DNA from: Crenothrix sp043729335
Lineage (GTDB): Bacteria > Pseudomonadota > Gammaproteobacteria > Methylococcales > Methylomonadaceae
Length of the DNA stretch: 64,000 nt
Assembly: GCF_043729335.1 (NCBI RefSeq)
Contig: NZ_JAYTLQ010000060.1
Location: 1 to 64,000, forward strand
Direction of reading: 5' to 3'
Shown here in pieces: positions 34,493-43,737 of this stretch (the stretch's first letter is position 1; each line of letters opens with the position of its first letter). The position numbers and the translations under genes are program-made. The notes below the pieces were generated by a model that was given only the letters and a program-made list of their open reading frames with translations, had not been told where the DNA came from and searched no databases.

Positions 34493-35296
34493 TTATGCAA
34501 GAACGTATTCGGGTAAGTAGGCTACCTCAACATCAGTTGCCCAAAGCTGCGAAATGATCCGCGTAGCTTTGCCGTCTTTATCGCTACTCCAAAACTGCAC
34601 GCAACCAAAGTCTTGCCGGTTTGATATTGTGCTCGCTTTTTCCAAACGGGATTTAAGCTCACGGGCAATGGCTGCACCGGAATCGATCACCGTTACCGAT
34701 GCCCCGGCTATTTCCTGAATTATCGGTGCTAAAAAAGGGTAATGCGTACAGCCTAAAACAATAAAATCGACATTTTTGGCAACCAGCGGCTGAATATACT
34801 GGCTCAGTAAGGCACGAATCTTGTGGCTATCCAAATACCCCAGCTCAACTTGCTCAACCAACCCAGGACACGCTTGCGTAATAATTTTCACTTGACCTGC
34901 AAAGCGGGCAAATAATATCTGAAAATTATTGCTGTCTATAGTGCGGTGGGTAGCCAATACACCAATAATACCGGTTTGACTACGCTCTGACGCGGGTTTA
35001 ACCGCGGGTTCCATGGCAATCATGGGCACGTTGTATTTTGGGCGTAATTCTTTAACAGCAGCGCCGGTAGCGGTATTACACGCCACCACAATAGCTTTAA
35101 CGTTGCGGCTGACGAAAAAATCCATGATGGTCGCCGACCGCTCCAAGATGTACTCTTTGGATTTATCGCCATACGGCGCATGGGCAGAATCGGCGACGTA
35201 CAGCAAGTCTTCTTCGGGTAATAGTTTTCGAATCTCACGCAATACTGAAAGACCGCCCACGCCGGAATCGAAAACGCCTATGGGATTTTTATGCAT
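34493..35296 (-). CDS. murI: glutamate racemase
   Basis: A 267-residue MurI, which makes D-glutamate for peptidoglycan. Motifs are FDSGVGGLSVLREI at the start, VACNTATGAAV with the first catalytic Cys (about residue 72) and VLGCTHYPFL with the second Cys (about 183). Length is normal. It lies 48 bases downstream of trpC on the same strand. Confidence 0.95.
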   Translation of the reverse strand: MHKNPIGVFDSGVGGLSVLREIRKLLPEEDLLYVADSAHAPYGDKSKEYILERSATIMDFFVSRNVKAIVVACNTATGAAVKELRPKYNVPMIAMEPAVKPASERSQTGIIGVLATHRTIDSNNFQILFARFAGQVKIITQACPGLVEQVELGYLDSHKIRALLSQYIQPLVAKNVDFIVLGCTHYPFLAPIIQEIAGASVTVIDSGAAIARELKSRLEKASTISNRQDFGCVQFWSSDKDGKATRIISQLWATDVEVAYLPEYVLA

Positions 35297-35344
35297 GATT
35301 ATAAGATGTTATCGTTAACGGATGAGCTCATGTTAATGATGAAA

Positions 35345-36145
35345 CTAAAGCGCGAATAATTCACGCATTTTTTGCCCGGGACTTTCGGCACGCATAAACG
35401 CTTCGCCAACTAAAAATGCGTAAATGTCATTGTCTAGCATTAATTGCACGTCTTCATGGGTATGAATACCACTTTCAGTAATGACAATGCGATCAGCGGG
35501 AATATGGGCTTTTAAATCTAGGGTGGTTTGCAAAGATGTTTCGAAGCTACGTAGATTACGGTTGTTAATGCCGATGAGTTTAGTATCCAGCGTTAATGCA
35601 CTTTGTAATTCATCGGCGTTATGCACTTCAACCAAAACGTCCATGCCTAATTTTGTCGCGGTATCGGATAACTCGTGCATTTGTTCATCGCCTAAGGCGG
35701 CAACAATCAACAAAATGCAGTCTGCACCCAAGGCACGCGATTCATAAATCTGGTACGGGTCAATCATGAAATCTTTACGGATAATCGGCAACGGGCAGCG
35801 TTCTCTGACCATTTGTAAATTGGCTTCTGCGCCTTGAAAAAACTCCTTATCAGTTAATACTGATAAACAGGTGGCGCCATTCATTGCGTAATCTAAGCCA
35901 ATGGTAATAGGTTGAAAGTTTTCCCGGATAATACCTTTGCTCGGTGAGGCTTTTTTGATTTCAGCAATAATGCCCGGCTTTTTAGCACTGACTTTAGCCT
36001 GTAAGGCTTTATAAAAACCACGCGGTCTTTCAACACCTTGAGCAATTTCTTCGAGATCACTAATGCTTATACGCTGTTTACGGTTGACAACTTCTTCGGC
36101 TTTTTTAGCGAGGATTTTTTGTAATATATCTGGGGTATCGGTCAT
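35345..36145 (-). CDS. trpC: indole-3-glycerol phosphate synthase
   Basis: A 266-residue monofunctional TrpC of tryptophan synthesis, converting CdRP to indole-3-glycerol phosphate. Motifs are IAEIKKASPSKGIIRENF, IIRKDFMIDPYQIYESRALGAD, LIGINNRNL and ITESGIHTHEDV. It is two bases downstream of trpD, so co-transcribed. Confidence 0.96.
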   Translation of the reverse strand: MTDTPDILQKILAKKAEEVVNRKQRISISDLEEIAQGVERPRGFYKALQAKVSAKKPGIIAEIKKASPSKGIIRENFQPITIGLDYAMNGATCLSVLTDKEFFQGAEANLQMVRERCPLPIIRKDFMIDPYQIYESRALGADCILLIVAALGDEQMHELSDTATKLGMDVLVEVHNADELQSALTLDTKLIGINNRNLRSFETSLQTTLDLKAHIPADRIVITESGIHTHEDVQLMLDNDIYAFLVGEAFMRAESPGQKMRELFAL

Positions 36146-36147
36146 GG

Positions 36148-37173
36148 TTATTTTTGTGATAAGGTTTTCGAATAGGTTATTAAGGCATTGAGCTTGGCCA
36201 AGGCAGAGCCATCGGCAATGACTTGTCTGGCGTGTTCTATGCCGTTCGTTAAAGAGTCGCTCAGATTGGCCGCATAAATGGCTGCGCCTGCGTTCAATAA
36301 TACGATGTCTCTGGCGGCGCCTGGCTGATTGTCTAACACAGATGTTACCATTTGCAGGCTGGCTGTGGCGTTATCAACCGATAATTCAGCTAAGCTGGCT
36401 CGCGTTAGACCAAATTGTTCAGGCGTAACGGTATAAGTTGAGACAACGCCGTTTTTGAGTTCAGCGACGTGAGTTTGGGAAGCAATGCTGATTTCATCCA
36501 GGCCATCTTCGGCACTGACTACTAATACGTGCTGGCTACCGAGTTTTTTCAACACTTGTGCTAAGGGTTCTACCCAATGTTTGGAAAATACGCCAATCAG
36601 TTGATTAGGCGCCGACGCGGGGTTAGATAAGGGCCCGAGCAGATTAAACAGGGTTCTTACGCCCATTTCCTTGCGGACATTAATAGTGTGTTTCATGGCG
36701 CCATGATGTTTGGGGGCAAATAAAAATCCTACACCAATGGCGTTAACGCATTGCACGACTTGTTGGGTGGACAAATTGAGATTGATGCCAGCAGCTTCCA
36801 ATACATCGGCACTACCGCAACTGCTGGATACTGAGCGGTTACCGTGTTTGGCGACTTGTCCACCGGCTGCGGCCACTACAAAAGCGCAGGTTGTGGAGAT
36901 GTTAAAGGTATTGGTGCCATCGCCACCGGTGCCGCAGGTATCGATAACATGATCGCCAGTTATAGGGACTTTACTGGCCAGTTCGCGCATCACTTGTGCA
37001 GCGGCGGCAATTTCATCGACGCTTTCGCCTTTGCAGCGTAAAGCAATCAGGAAGCCGGCAATTTGCGCATCGCTAGCATTGCCGGTCATGATTTGCCGCA
37101 TGACATCGCGCATTTCTTCGCTGCTGAGGCTTTGCTGGTTTAGTAACAGGGGTAAAGCTTGTTTTATATCCAT
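36148..37173 (-). CDS. trpD: anthranilate phosphoribosyltransferase
   Basis: A 341-residue TrpD that adds phosphoribosyl to anthranilate. Motifs include DTCGTGGDGTNTFNIST (PRPP site), KHGNRSVSSSCGSADVLEA and RTLFNLLGPLSNPA. It forms a pair with trpC. trpG/trpE are not in the window. Confidence 0.96.
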   Translation of the reverse strand: MDIKQALPLLLNQQSLSSEEMRDVMRQIMTGNASDAQIAGFLIALRCKGESVDEIAAAAQVMRELASKVPITGDHVIDTCGTGGDGTNTFNISTTCAFVVAAAGGQVAKHGNRSVSSSCGSADVLEAAGINLNLSTQQVVQCVNAIGVGFLFAPKHHGAMKHTINVRKEMGVRTLFNLLGPLSNPASAPNQLIGVFSKHWVEPLAQVLKKLGSQHVLVVSAEDGLDEISIASQTHVAELKNGVVSTYTVTPEQFGLTRASLAELSVDNATASLQMVTSVLDNQPGAARDIVLLNAGAAIYAANLSDSLTNGIEHARQVIADGSALAKLNALITYSKTLSQK

Positions 37174-37358
37174 GACAATAATGAGTTTAAAGTGCCTTTT
37201 ACTTTTAAGTCTTTAATAGCTGGTACTGAATCGCCGTCATTCAGTTCGGTGTCGTTGCTGTCTTTTGTGCTCATGGTTTGTTTTAAAATGTAGGTTGTAT
37301 TTAACGCCTGTGATTATCATCCTGATTCATTTTATAACATCTGCGGAGCTGCTAAAAA

Positions 37359-38687
37359 TCAGGACTTAAAGTAACGATCCGTTTCCGCTTTAACCACTTT
37401 GGACAGCAATAACAGGCCGATAAGATTAGGCAAAGCCATCATACCATTCATCAGGTCGGAAATATTCCAGACTAATTCCAGGTTTAGCATGGCACCAACC
37501 ACCACCGCCGCAATAAAAAAGATACGATAAATACGGATAGCACGGGAACCCATCAAATATTCAATGGCTTTTTCGCCATAATAATTCCAACCGATTAATG
37601 TCGAATAGGCAAATAAGGACGTAGAAACGGCAACAATGATTTCACCGGTAGCTCCCAAGGTTTCGGCAAAGCTGGCACTGGTCAATTGACCGGGGCTAAT
37701 GCCTTGTGTCCATGGTGTAGCCGTCAGGATAACTAGCGCGGTCATGGTACACACGACTAAGGTATCAATAAAGGTTTGTGTCATGCTGACCAGTGCTTGC
37801 TTAACCGGATCTTGAGTACGCGCTGCGGCGGCGGCAATCGGTGCAGAACCTAAACCGGATTCATTGGAAAACACGCCGCGTGCAATACCAAAACGCATGG
37901 CGGCAGCAATGGTTGCACCCGCAAAGCCGCCGGATGCCGCTATCGGTGAAAACGCATGATGAAAAATAAGGCCGAAGGCATCGGGAATTTCGGAGGCATT
38001 AAGAGCAAGCACCACTAAAGCTGCGCCCACGTAGCCAAAAATCATAAAAGGCACTAAGAAAGAAGTGAATTTTCCGATGGAACGGATGCCGCCCAGAATA
38101 ACCAAAGCTGTTAATACCATCAATACCACGCCGGTAATCCAGGGCTGGATGTGAAAAGTGGCTTCAAAGATTTTGGCGGTGGCATTGGCTTGGGTCATAT
38201 TGCCAATACCAAAAGTCGCCATGGCAGTAAACAAAGCAAATAACCAACCTAGCCACGGCAAACCAGCGCCCTTGCTAATATAATACATGGGGCCGCCGCG
38301 CATACCATGCTCACCTTTTTCGCGGTATTTTACTGCCAGTACCGCTTCGGAATATTTTGTCACCATACCGACTAAACCGGTCATCCACATCCAGAATACT
38401 GCGCCAGGGCCGCCGACTGAAATCGCTGTCGCCACACCGACAATATTACCGATACCTACCGTGGCAGCCAGTGCGGTCATTAAAGCGGCAAAGTGAGTTA
38501 TATCGCCTTCATTGCCATGATCTTTATGAAAAACCAGACGAAAAGCTGCCGGTAAAGCACGAAATTGCAGTCCTTTTAACAAGATAGTCAAATACAAGCC
38601 GGTACCGACCAGTAATGTCAGCATGGGAGCTCCCCATACCCAGCCTGATAAGGTTGAGACGAGCGTTTCTAGGGAATTTATCATCAT
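37359..38687 (-). CDS. alanine or glycine:cation symporter (AGCS family)
   Basis: A 442-residue inner-membrane transporter with about ten helices that takes up alanine or glycine with Na+. Family motifs are GNIVGVATAISVGGPGAVFWMW, RGGPMYYISKG, GIARGVFSNESGLGSAPIAAAAA and NYYGEKAIEYL. Length is typical. It stands alone. Confidence 0.92.
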   Translation of the reverse strand: MMINSLETLVSTLSGWVWGAPMLTLLVGTGLYLTILLKGLQFRALPAAFRLVFHKDHGNEGDITHFAALMTALAATVGIGNIVGVATAISVGGPGAVFWMWMTGLVGMVTKYSEAVLAVKYREKGEHGMRGGPMYYISKGAGLPWLGWLFALFTAMATFGIGNMTQANATAKIFEATFHIQPWITGVVLMVLTALVILGGIRSIGKFTSFLVPFMIFGYVGAALVVLALNASEIPDAFGLIFHHAFSPIAASGGFAGATIAAAMRFGIARGVFSNESGLGSAPIAAAAARTQDPVKQALVSMTQTFIDTLVVCTMTALVILTATPWTQGISPGQLTSASFAETLGATGEIIVAVSTSLFAYSTLIGWNYYGEKAIEYLMGSRAIRIYRIFFIAAVVVGAMLNLELVWNISDLMNGMMALPNLIGLLLLSKVVKAETDRYFKS

Positions 38688-38820
38688 TGTTATTATTCCG
38701 GCAGAGTAAAGAAATCCTACGATAAAAGCGTTAAGCTAATATCGTTGTAAGAAGTCTAGTTGTAATGTGGTAAAAGCGAAGATTATTTGTAGTGATTTTT
38801 CAGATTAGGAGTGCTGTAGA

Positions 38821-39438
38821 TTACTCGATGTCAATATGGACTTCGTTGCGGCGAAAAAACGGTAAAGTCCAGGGCGGATCAAAACCCGCAGAGCGAGCAA
38901 GAGAGATAGGCATATAATGTTGTTCTTCTAGCCAGATTTTCAGTTCTTTGGTTTTTTCTTCAATGCCTTGTTCGGAAAGAAAGCCGGAATAACGCAGCAC
39001 AGCAGTCTTTTTACTGGGAATTTCCTTGATTTTAATGACAGCATCTAAAGGGATAGGTGCATTACTCAGCGTATATTCAGCGGGTAATACAAACGACATC
39101 TGCCAGGCTTGGCCGGATTTTTCCTGAATAACCGGTGCGGTCATAGCAATTTCTTCCGCTTGGGATTCTTGAATAACCGGCGCTGTCATGGCAATTTTTT
39201 GCTGTTTTTTGTTGCTGCCGCTAATGTAATCAAACAGGCGCTTAAAAGCTACGTTACTGGCTGATTTATAATCGGCAATCACTTCAGTTTGCGCGACTAC
39301 GAGCGCTTGATATTGCCGGATTTGGATGTGTGCATCATCTTTTAATACCACATAACCGGCCTCTTTTACCGATTGTATGCCAAAAAGACTACAGCTGGCT
39401 AAAAATAGTGAGTTGAATAGTATAAGCAGGTTTTTCAT
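38821..39438 (-). CDS. SOUL heme-binding family lipoprotein
   Basis: A 205-residue protein from the ATG at 39438 (AGAGG upstream). Lipobox LASC (Cys17) predicts membrane attachment. The SOUL/HEBP domain covers most of the rest: YVVLKDDAHIQIRQYQ, FKRLFDYISG, a duplicated IAMTAPVIQE motif (two copies 19 residues apart) and AVLRYSGF. Heme binding is known in some members but not all; the biological role here is unknown. Confidence 0.85.
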   Translation of the reverse strand: MKNLLILFNSLFLASCSLFGIQSVKEAGYVVLKDDAHIQIRQYQALVVAQTEVIADYKSASNVAFKRLFDYISGSNKKQQKIAMTAPVIQESQAEEIAMTAPVIQEKSGQAWQMSFVLPAEYTLSNAPIPLDAVIKIKEIPSKKTAVLRYSGFLSEQGIEEKTKELKIWLEEQHYMPISLARSAGFDPPWTLPFFRRNEVHIDIE

Positions 39439-39523
39439 GGGTAGCCTCTGTAACTTAATGTGCAAGTAAAACGAAAGTGCGTACATGTGCTTTCCTTGCG
39501 CTGTTTTATATCAGGTAAAAAGG

Positions 39524-40738
39524 TTAGTAGTTTTGATAATGATAACTTTGCGCTTGGCTCATCATGCCTGATTGTCCCATCGCTATCAATACCCCGCCTA
39601 ATGCAAGCAGCCCAAAAATAACGGCAAAAGCAATTTTCCAATAGCTGTACGGCCGTTCGCCTTGTACGCGTCCGGTTCTGCCGTTGATAACAAACCGGTA
39701 AGCTTTTTGGCGGTAGCGAAAGGCGGCAGACCACACCGGTAACAAGCAGTGTTTATAAGTAGTGTGGCTGTGGCTTGTGTTTTGTTGGTCAATCCGTTGC
39801 TGGTCACCACCAATGTCAAAGGCAATGTCTTGATAAATTACATTGTCCATTTTATGCTTGGCTTCGTCAAAGCCCTGGTCAAGATTGACCTGATAATATT
39901 CGCTGCTAAAACCGCTCAGATAGCTTTCATCATACGATACCAGATTAGCCACATCCCAAGGTTCCAGTTGATCGACAATTTGCCGAGGTAATGATTTACT
40001 GGCACCAATCAACACATCATCAAAAAATCGACTGACCCTACCGCGCACCGCTGTCCAACGAATTTGCGGCACTTGCCTGACTTCCGTGACGATGCTGCCG
40101 TCTTCTCTTTCAACTTGCACTTCCTGCGTAACATAATACACATCACCTCGCGCACCCAGATAAGTGGTTTCCGTAGCGCTATCGAATGTCCAGTACGGTA
40201 TGTAAACGCCCATTAATTTGGCATCGTTATCGGTGTATTTTTTGACTTTGTTGGGTGCAAACCATAAACCTTTAAGCCAGCGCTGAAATTGCTGCTTGGC
40301 TTGTTGTTCAGTAATCTTAAACGGTAGGAGTGATTTAGGCGTGATCGGTCTATTTTGGGCAGTGCCGGTAACAATAGTTGTGCCGCAAAAAGGACATTCT
40401 CCTGCGTGCACACTGCTGGCAAATTTAAAACCTGCGCCACAGGTGTCGCAGTGTATTTGTGTAACTTCTGCGCTGGGTTTGGCTAGTGCCAATTCAATTA
40501 ATGCCTGATGAAAATCGTATTCCTGGATGGCATCGAAGCGTTGTTCAATCTGGTTTTCCTGGCCGCAGTATTGGCAGGTAAGATGCTGTGTTCCAGGTGT
40601 AAAGGTTAGTAATGCGCCGCATTTGCTGCATGGGAAGCGGTCTGTTTTTGAGGGGGTAGGGTTTGATTTTATAGCTTTTAACACGATATTATGTGGGTAG
40701 ATAGTAGGGTAGCACTTATGAAGTGTAACGGAATACAA
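39524..40738 (-). CDS. zinc-ribbon protein with C-terminal membrane helix
   Basis: A protein of up to 404 residues with two zinc ribbons: CSKCGALL...LTCQYCG (about 38-59) and CDTCGAGF...CPFCGTTI (about 99-120). A beta-rich domain follows (GVYIPYWTFDSATETTYLGARGD, VPQIRWTAVRGRVSRFFDDVLI), and then a single membrane helix near residues 369-389. The start is uncertain: the open frame begins with TTG at 40738, and GTG at 40684 is an alternative; neither has a clear ribosome site. This architecture is found in many bacteria as a membrane-bound zinc-ribbon protein of unknown role. Confidence 0.7.
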   Translation of the reverse strand: MYSVTLHKCYPTIYPHNIVLKAIKSNPTPSKTDRFPCSKCGALLTFTPGTQHLTCQYCGQENQIEQRFDAIQEYDFHQALIELALAKPSAEVTQIHCDTCGAGFKFASSVHAGECPFCGTTIVTGTAQNRPITPKSLLPFKITEQQAKQQFQRWLKGLWFAPNKVKKYTDNDAKLMGVYIPYWTFDSATETTYLGARGDVYYVTQEVQVEREDGSIVTEVRQVPQIRWTAVRGRVSRFFDDVLIGASKSLPRQIVDQLEPWDVANLVSYDESYLSGFSSEYYQVNLDQGFDEAKHKMDNVIYQDIAFDIGGDQQRIDQQNTSHSHTTYKHCLLPVWSAAFRYRQKAYRFVINGRTGRVQGERPYSYWKIAFAVIFGLLALGGVLIAMGQSGMMSQAQSYHYQNY

Positions 40739-40832
40739 TACATCGATGCTACAAAAAACTAGTCCTCCAGGCTACTCGATTCCCGCCGCAGGTAATGTTA
40801 TGAGAATTTACAAACGACACCACGCAAAGCAA

Positions 40833-40873
40833 TAAAAAAAACCTTGCCAAGTAAGTTCTGGGCAAGGTTTTGT
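40833..40873 (-). terminator. rho-independent terminator
   Basis: On the minus strand, stem AACCTTGCC / GGCAAGGTT is followed by an eight-T run. It is placed about 100 bases after the small exported protein gene. Confidence 0.75.
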
Positions 40874-40974
40874 TTTGCAGCTCCGTTTATGACGGTTTGC
40901 CTATCGGCGAAACCTTCTTGCTACTTGTACGGTATGATGGTTAACCAAGCATTCGGCGCATTATTAGCGGGTTA

Positions 40975-41352
40975 TTACAGTGTGGGGGCATTGCCGCCCC
41001 ATTGTGGGGGGGAATTGGTTTTCTTCATTTCCGCGATAGACTCTTCAATCAGAGTGGTAGCTTGAAGAAAATTATCGGCCTTTGCCGCCTTTTTGGCTTG
41101 TTTTATTTTGGTGCTTATCCGTTGCAAGCGCGGAGAATTTCCCTTGCTTCCTTGATCTTTTGCCACGTCAGATGCCTCAGAAGCGAGAGTTGAAAAACTG
41201 GAAGCGTTGGATGTTTTACTTGCGGCCAACATTTTTTCACCAAGCGCTATGAGTGAGGTGTAGTCTTCATTGATTGGCGAACCGGCTGCATAGACCAAGT
41301 TCGATGAACCCAAAGATAAAAACAGGACTACTAAGATATGTTTAAAATTCAT
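40975..41352 (-). CDS. small exported helical protein
   Basis: A 125-residue protein from the ATG at 41352 (AGGGAAATTT upstream). A signal peptide (MNFKHILVVLFLSLGSSNLVYA) is followed by a soluble helical region rich in Ala, Ser and Lys (KMLAASKTSNASSF; RISTKIKQAKKAAKADNFLQATTLIEES). The second half looks like a helical hairpin of the kind seen in small metal-binding or periplasmic proteins. No family was recognised. Confidence 0.55.
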   Translation of the reverse strand: MNFKHILVVLFLSLGSSNLVYAAGSPINEDYTSLIALGEKMLAASKTSNASSFSTLASEASDVAKDQGSKGNSPRLQRISTKIKQAKKAAKADNFLQATTLIEESIAEMKKTNSPPQWGGNAPTL

Positions 41353-41962
41353 AAATTTCCCTAAATATAATTGTTTTCGGCAGATACAAAAAACGAAAAT
41401 GTGGGATTCAGATTCGAAAAATGCACTAGCCATTGCTTACCTAAAAAATGCCATCTCTCCCTTAAGGACTAACAAAACGGCTAACTATGTTTAGAATATC
41501 CTTTTCTGTAACGCTCCGATGGGTAAGTCTATCTAATTATTATTTACGTCAGATTGATATATATCAAGAATAAGCCTATGAGTTGTTAGTCAGGGGCAGA
41601 GTAATCATGAAAAAATAACAAAGCATTACAAATCTATTGAAATAAACATTCAAGTATTTGATTTATAAAATATGTTTACCATTTTCACAGCAGTCGCTCT
41701 CATTAAAAGTTAATTGTTCTCGCGTTTCTTAATTAGAGTTTTAAATGCCACATGCGGTGCAATACGCTATCGAGACTTTGAAAGTAAGGGAGGAGCGCGA
41801 ACCCCATCATTTTATTATGGTGGGGTTCGGCTATCGCCTCTACCCATTCTATCGCGCTTAGGTGTTGCATTGTTCGACAAGAAAAATAGAAAGTTATTTT
41901 CTTGTCGAACGAAAGAAATATTAAACCGAGCTATTTAAAGGTACGTATTTTTTCAGTTAGGC
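41353..41962. other. 610-base intergenic region with toxin-gene relic
   Basis: No intact gene was seen. It contains a decayed PIN-gene fragment (41620-41709) and a hairpin AACCCCATCATT...TGGTGGGGTT at about 41799-41827 that lacks a T-run. Confidence 0.45.
41620..41709 (-). pseudogene. relic of a PIN-domain toxin gene
   Basis: On the minus strand the stretch reads RATAVKMVNIFYKSNT, then a stop, then MFISID. It aligns with RATAVQMVNSIYQSKAWTVISIN of the intact PIN protein at 42775-43191. It is a short, stop-containing remnant of a second related gene. Confidence 0.55.
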
Positions 41963-42478
41963 TTAGTTATGCACCAACGCTTCTTCTGCATTGTGTTGTA
42001 GCAAAATAGTTTTGGCTTTTTCAACTTCCTGGTCGTCGCCGTGGACAATGAGTAGGAACTTGTCGGCCTTAAGCGCTGTTTCGTACTGAACGATGCTGTC
42101 TTCAGGAATACCGATGCTGGCCAGTGCGCCGCCAAGAGCAGTCAGTCCTCCAGTAACCACAGCGGCTTCCAGAGCAGTGATGACCATGCCTACCAATGGA
42201 CCACCCATGACAATAGGCCCGATACCCGGCACAAAGAAAAATGCCGAACCGAACAATAAACCCCAGATCCAACCCCAAAATACACCGTACTTGCCCCAGG
42301 TCGCCATACGGTCGCCAATATTGTAATAGCCGACAACGTGCTCTTCGGTATGGTAATCTTTGCCGACAACGGACAGTTTTTTCATGTCGTAGCCAGCTTG
42401 CTGCAACTCCTTAACTGCACTTTCGGCATCCTGGTGAGTAGGGAAAATGCCTATCGCTGAGTTGTGTTTATTGTGCAT
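41963..42478 (-). CDS. membrane protein with general-stress-like N-terminal domain (DUF1269-like)
   Basis: A 171-residue protein from the ATG at 42478 (AGGAAATATC upstream). The N-terminal region (AIGIFPTHQDAESAVKELQQAGYDMKKLSVVGKD) is a small ferredoxin-like domain found in heat-induced and general-stress proteins. It is followed by glycine-rich membrane segments (VFWGWIWGLLFGSAFFFVPGIGPIVMGGPLVGM) and a C-terminal helical part. Such proteins are stress-related, with no known biochemical function. Confidence 0.75.
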   Translation of the reverse strand: MHNKHNSAIGIFPTHQDAESAVKELQQAGYDMKKLSVVGKDYHTEEHVVGYYNIGDRMATWGKYGVFWGWIWGLLFGSAFFFVPGIGPIVMGGPLVGMVITALEAAVVTGGLTALGGALASIGIPEDSIVQYETALKADKFLLIVHGDDQEVEKAKTILLQHNAEEALVHN

Positions 42479-42774
42479 GATATTTCCTGGATGGTTTTGT
42501 ATGGCAAAAGTGACAGGTAACGCTGCAAGGCGTAATCTGTAGGGTGACAATAGGCACAATCGGCGTATTCAAGTTTGTGAAACCTTGCATAATACGCATC
42601 GCTATCAAGTCTCAGACTAACTGATAGCCAATCCCAGCGTCAAGGCAATTAAATTTTATTGTCAGCAACAAATAGTAATGTTCCTTTTCCACGCTATAAG
42701 TTGTAATGGGGCTAATAGAGTTTTAGGAGTTATGATGGGTTTTGGCTATCGTTTCGGAAGTAGTCATTATTTTC

Positions 42775-43191
42775 TCAATGTTGTTTTAATAAGATTTCAA
42801 AACCTGCTTGTTCAAAGTGCTTATCTGTCGTAAAAATTCTATCAAGTTGGTTTTCTCTAGCGAGAATAATGCTACTGCAATCAACTAACCCCCATTCTTT
42901 GTCTTGCATCTGGGTAAACAAGGCAAGACTTTTTGTCATCAGGCCTTCATTTATTGAAATAACTGTCCACGCCTTTGATTGATAAATGCTGTTTACCATT
43001 TGCACCGCAGTCGCTCTCAATTTAACTCGACTAAAAGCGTTACAAAATTCAGCAATCACAAAATCACTGCTAATAAAATGAGTTTGGGCTTTCACCAGCG
43101 CGTGTTGTTCTTGATAAGCGGCATGGTGAAAAGAATCTTGTTTGTTTCCTATTGCAATGAGGGCTGCGGTATCGACAAAAACGCTGTTCAT
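42775..43191 (-). CDS. PIN-domain toxin (VapC-like)
   Basis: A 138-residue PIN protein with VFVDTAALIAIGN (Asp7), SSDFVIAEFCNAF (acidic second motif), EWGLVDCSSIILAREN and RIFTTDKHFEQAGF, which supply the usual acidic cluster of this RNase fold. The start overlaps the stop of the antitoxin gene by four bases (ATGA-type). A decayed relative lies 1.1 kb away at 41620-41709. Confidence 0.82.
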   Translation of the reverse strand: MNSVFVDTAALIAIGNKQDSFHHAAYQEQHALVKAQTHFISSDFVIAEFCNAFSRVKLRATAVQMVNSIYQSKAWTVISINEGLMTKSLALFTQMQDKEWGLVDCSSIILARENQLDRIFTTDKHFEQAGFEILLKQH

Positions 43192-43427
43192 TGTTTATCA
43201 GTACCATAAAGATAATGGTCGTGATTAATGGCAAAATCTTGAATTCCTGTATCCGTAGCAGGTAAGCCGACATTAGGATTGGTCCAGGGGTCATCTACAG
43301 TGATTTGCTGTTTTGCAAAAACCGCGAAAAACTTTGCTTCGGTTATCAAGCTTTGCTCTAATTCTTTAATGCGTTGTTTTAAACGTTCTTGCGGTAAGGT
43401 ATCGGGAACGTTAATGGTAATTTGCAT
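43188..43427 (-). CDS. antitoxin of the PIN toxin
   Basis: A 79-residue protein encoded directly upstream of the PIN gene, with a four-base overlap. The N-terminus MQITINVPDTLPQERLKQRIKELEQSL is a strand-helix DNA-binding type. The C-terminal half (WTNPNVGLPATDTGIQDFAINHDHYLYG) is extended and probably wraps the toxin. The role is inferred from gene order. Confidence 0.7.
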   Translation of the reverse strand: MQITINVPDTLPQERLKQRIKELEQSLITEAKFFAVFAKQQITVDDPWTNPNVGLPATDTGIQDFAINHDHYLYGTDKQ

Positions 43428-43737
43428 GAAATATTCCTCGCGTGCTGTTTAAGACTTAATCATTTTATGAACAAATTCTAAGAAATAACGGTATGTTTTA
43501 TGTTTTGCGTGATGACTGATGTAAATCCCTGATTAATTTGAATATTGCAAAACGTTCAGCGTTTTAAGCTATCGCTAATGTTGTCCTATTGATTGCAACT
43601 TATCGTTTTATTGCCACAATAAATGTTTCCAGTACTTGGACTATACTGCCTTGTGTTAACCAGAATTTTGTTGCTCATTAATAAAATTATTAGACACATA
43701 ATATTCGTATACGCTTCATTGAACTATATCATGAAAT
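43428..43737. other. intergenic region upstream of the toxin-antitoxin pair
   Basis: About 310 AT-rich bases between divergent genes. It presumably holds the autoregulated promoter of the pair on the minus strand. No clear operator palindrome was recognised. Confidence 0.35.

Noticed and set aside
41714..41938. 74-codon plus-strand frame
   Set aside because: It covers a hairpin and repeat-like DNA (AACCCCATC / GGTGGGGTT, ATAGAAAG), has no ribosome site and no family resemblance.
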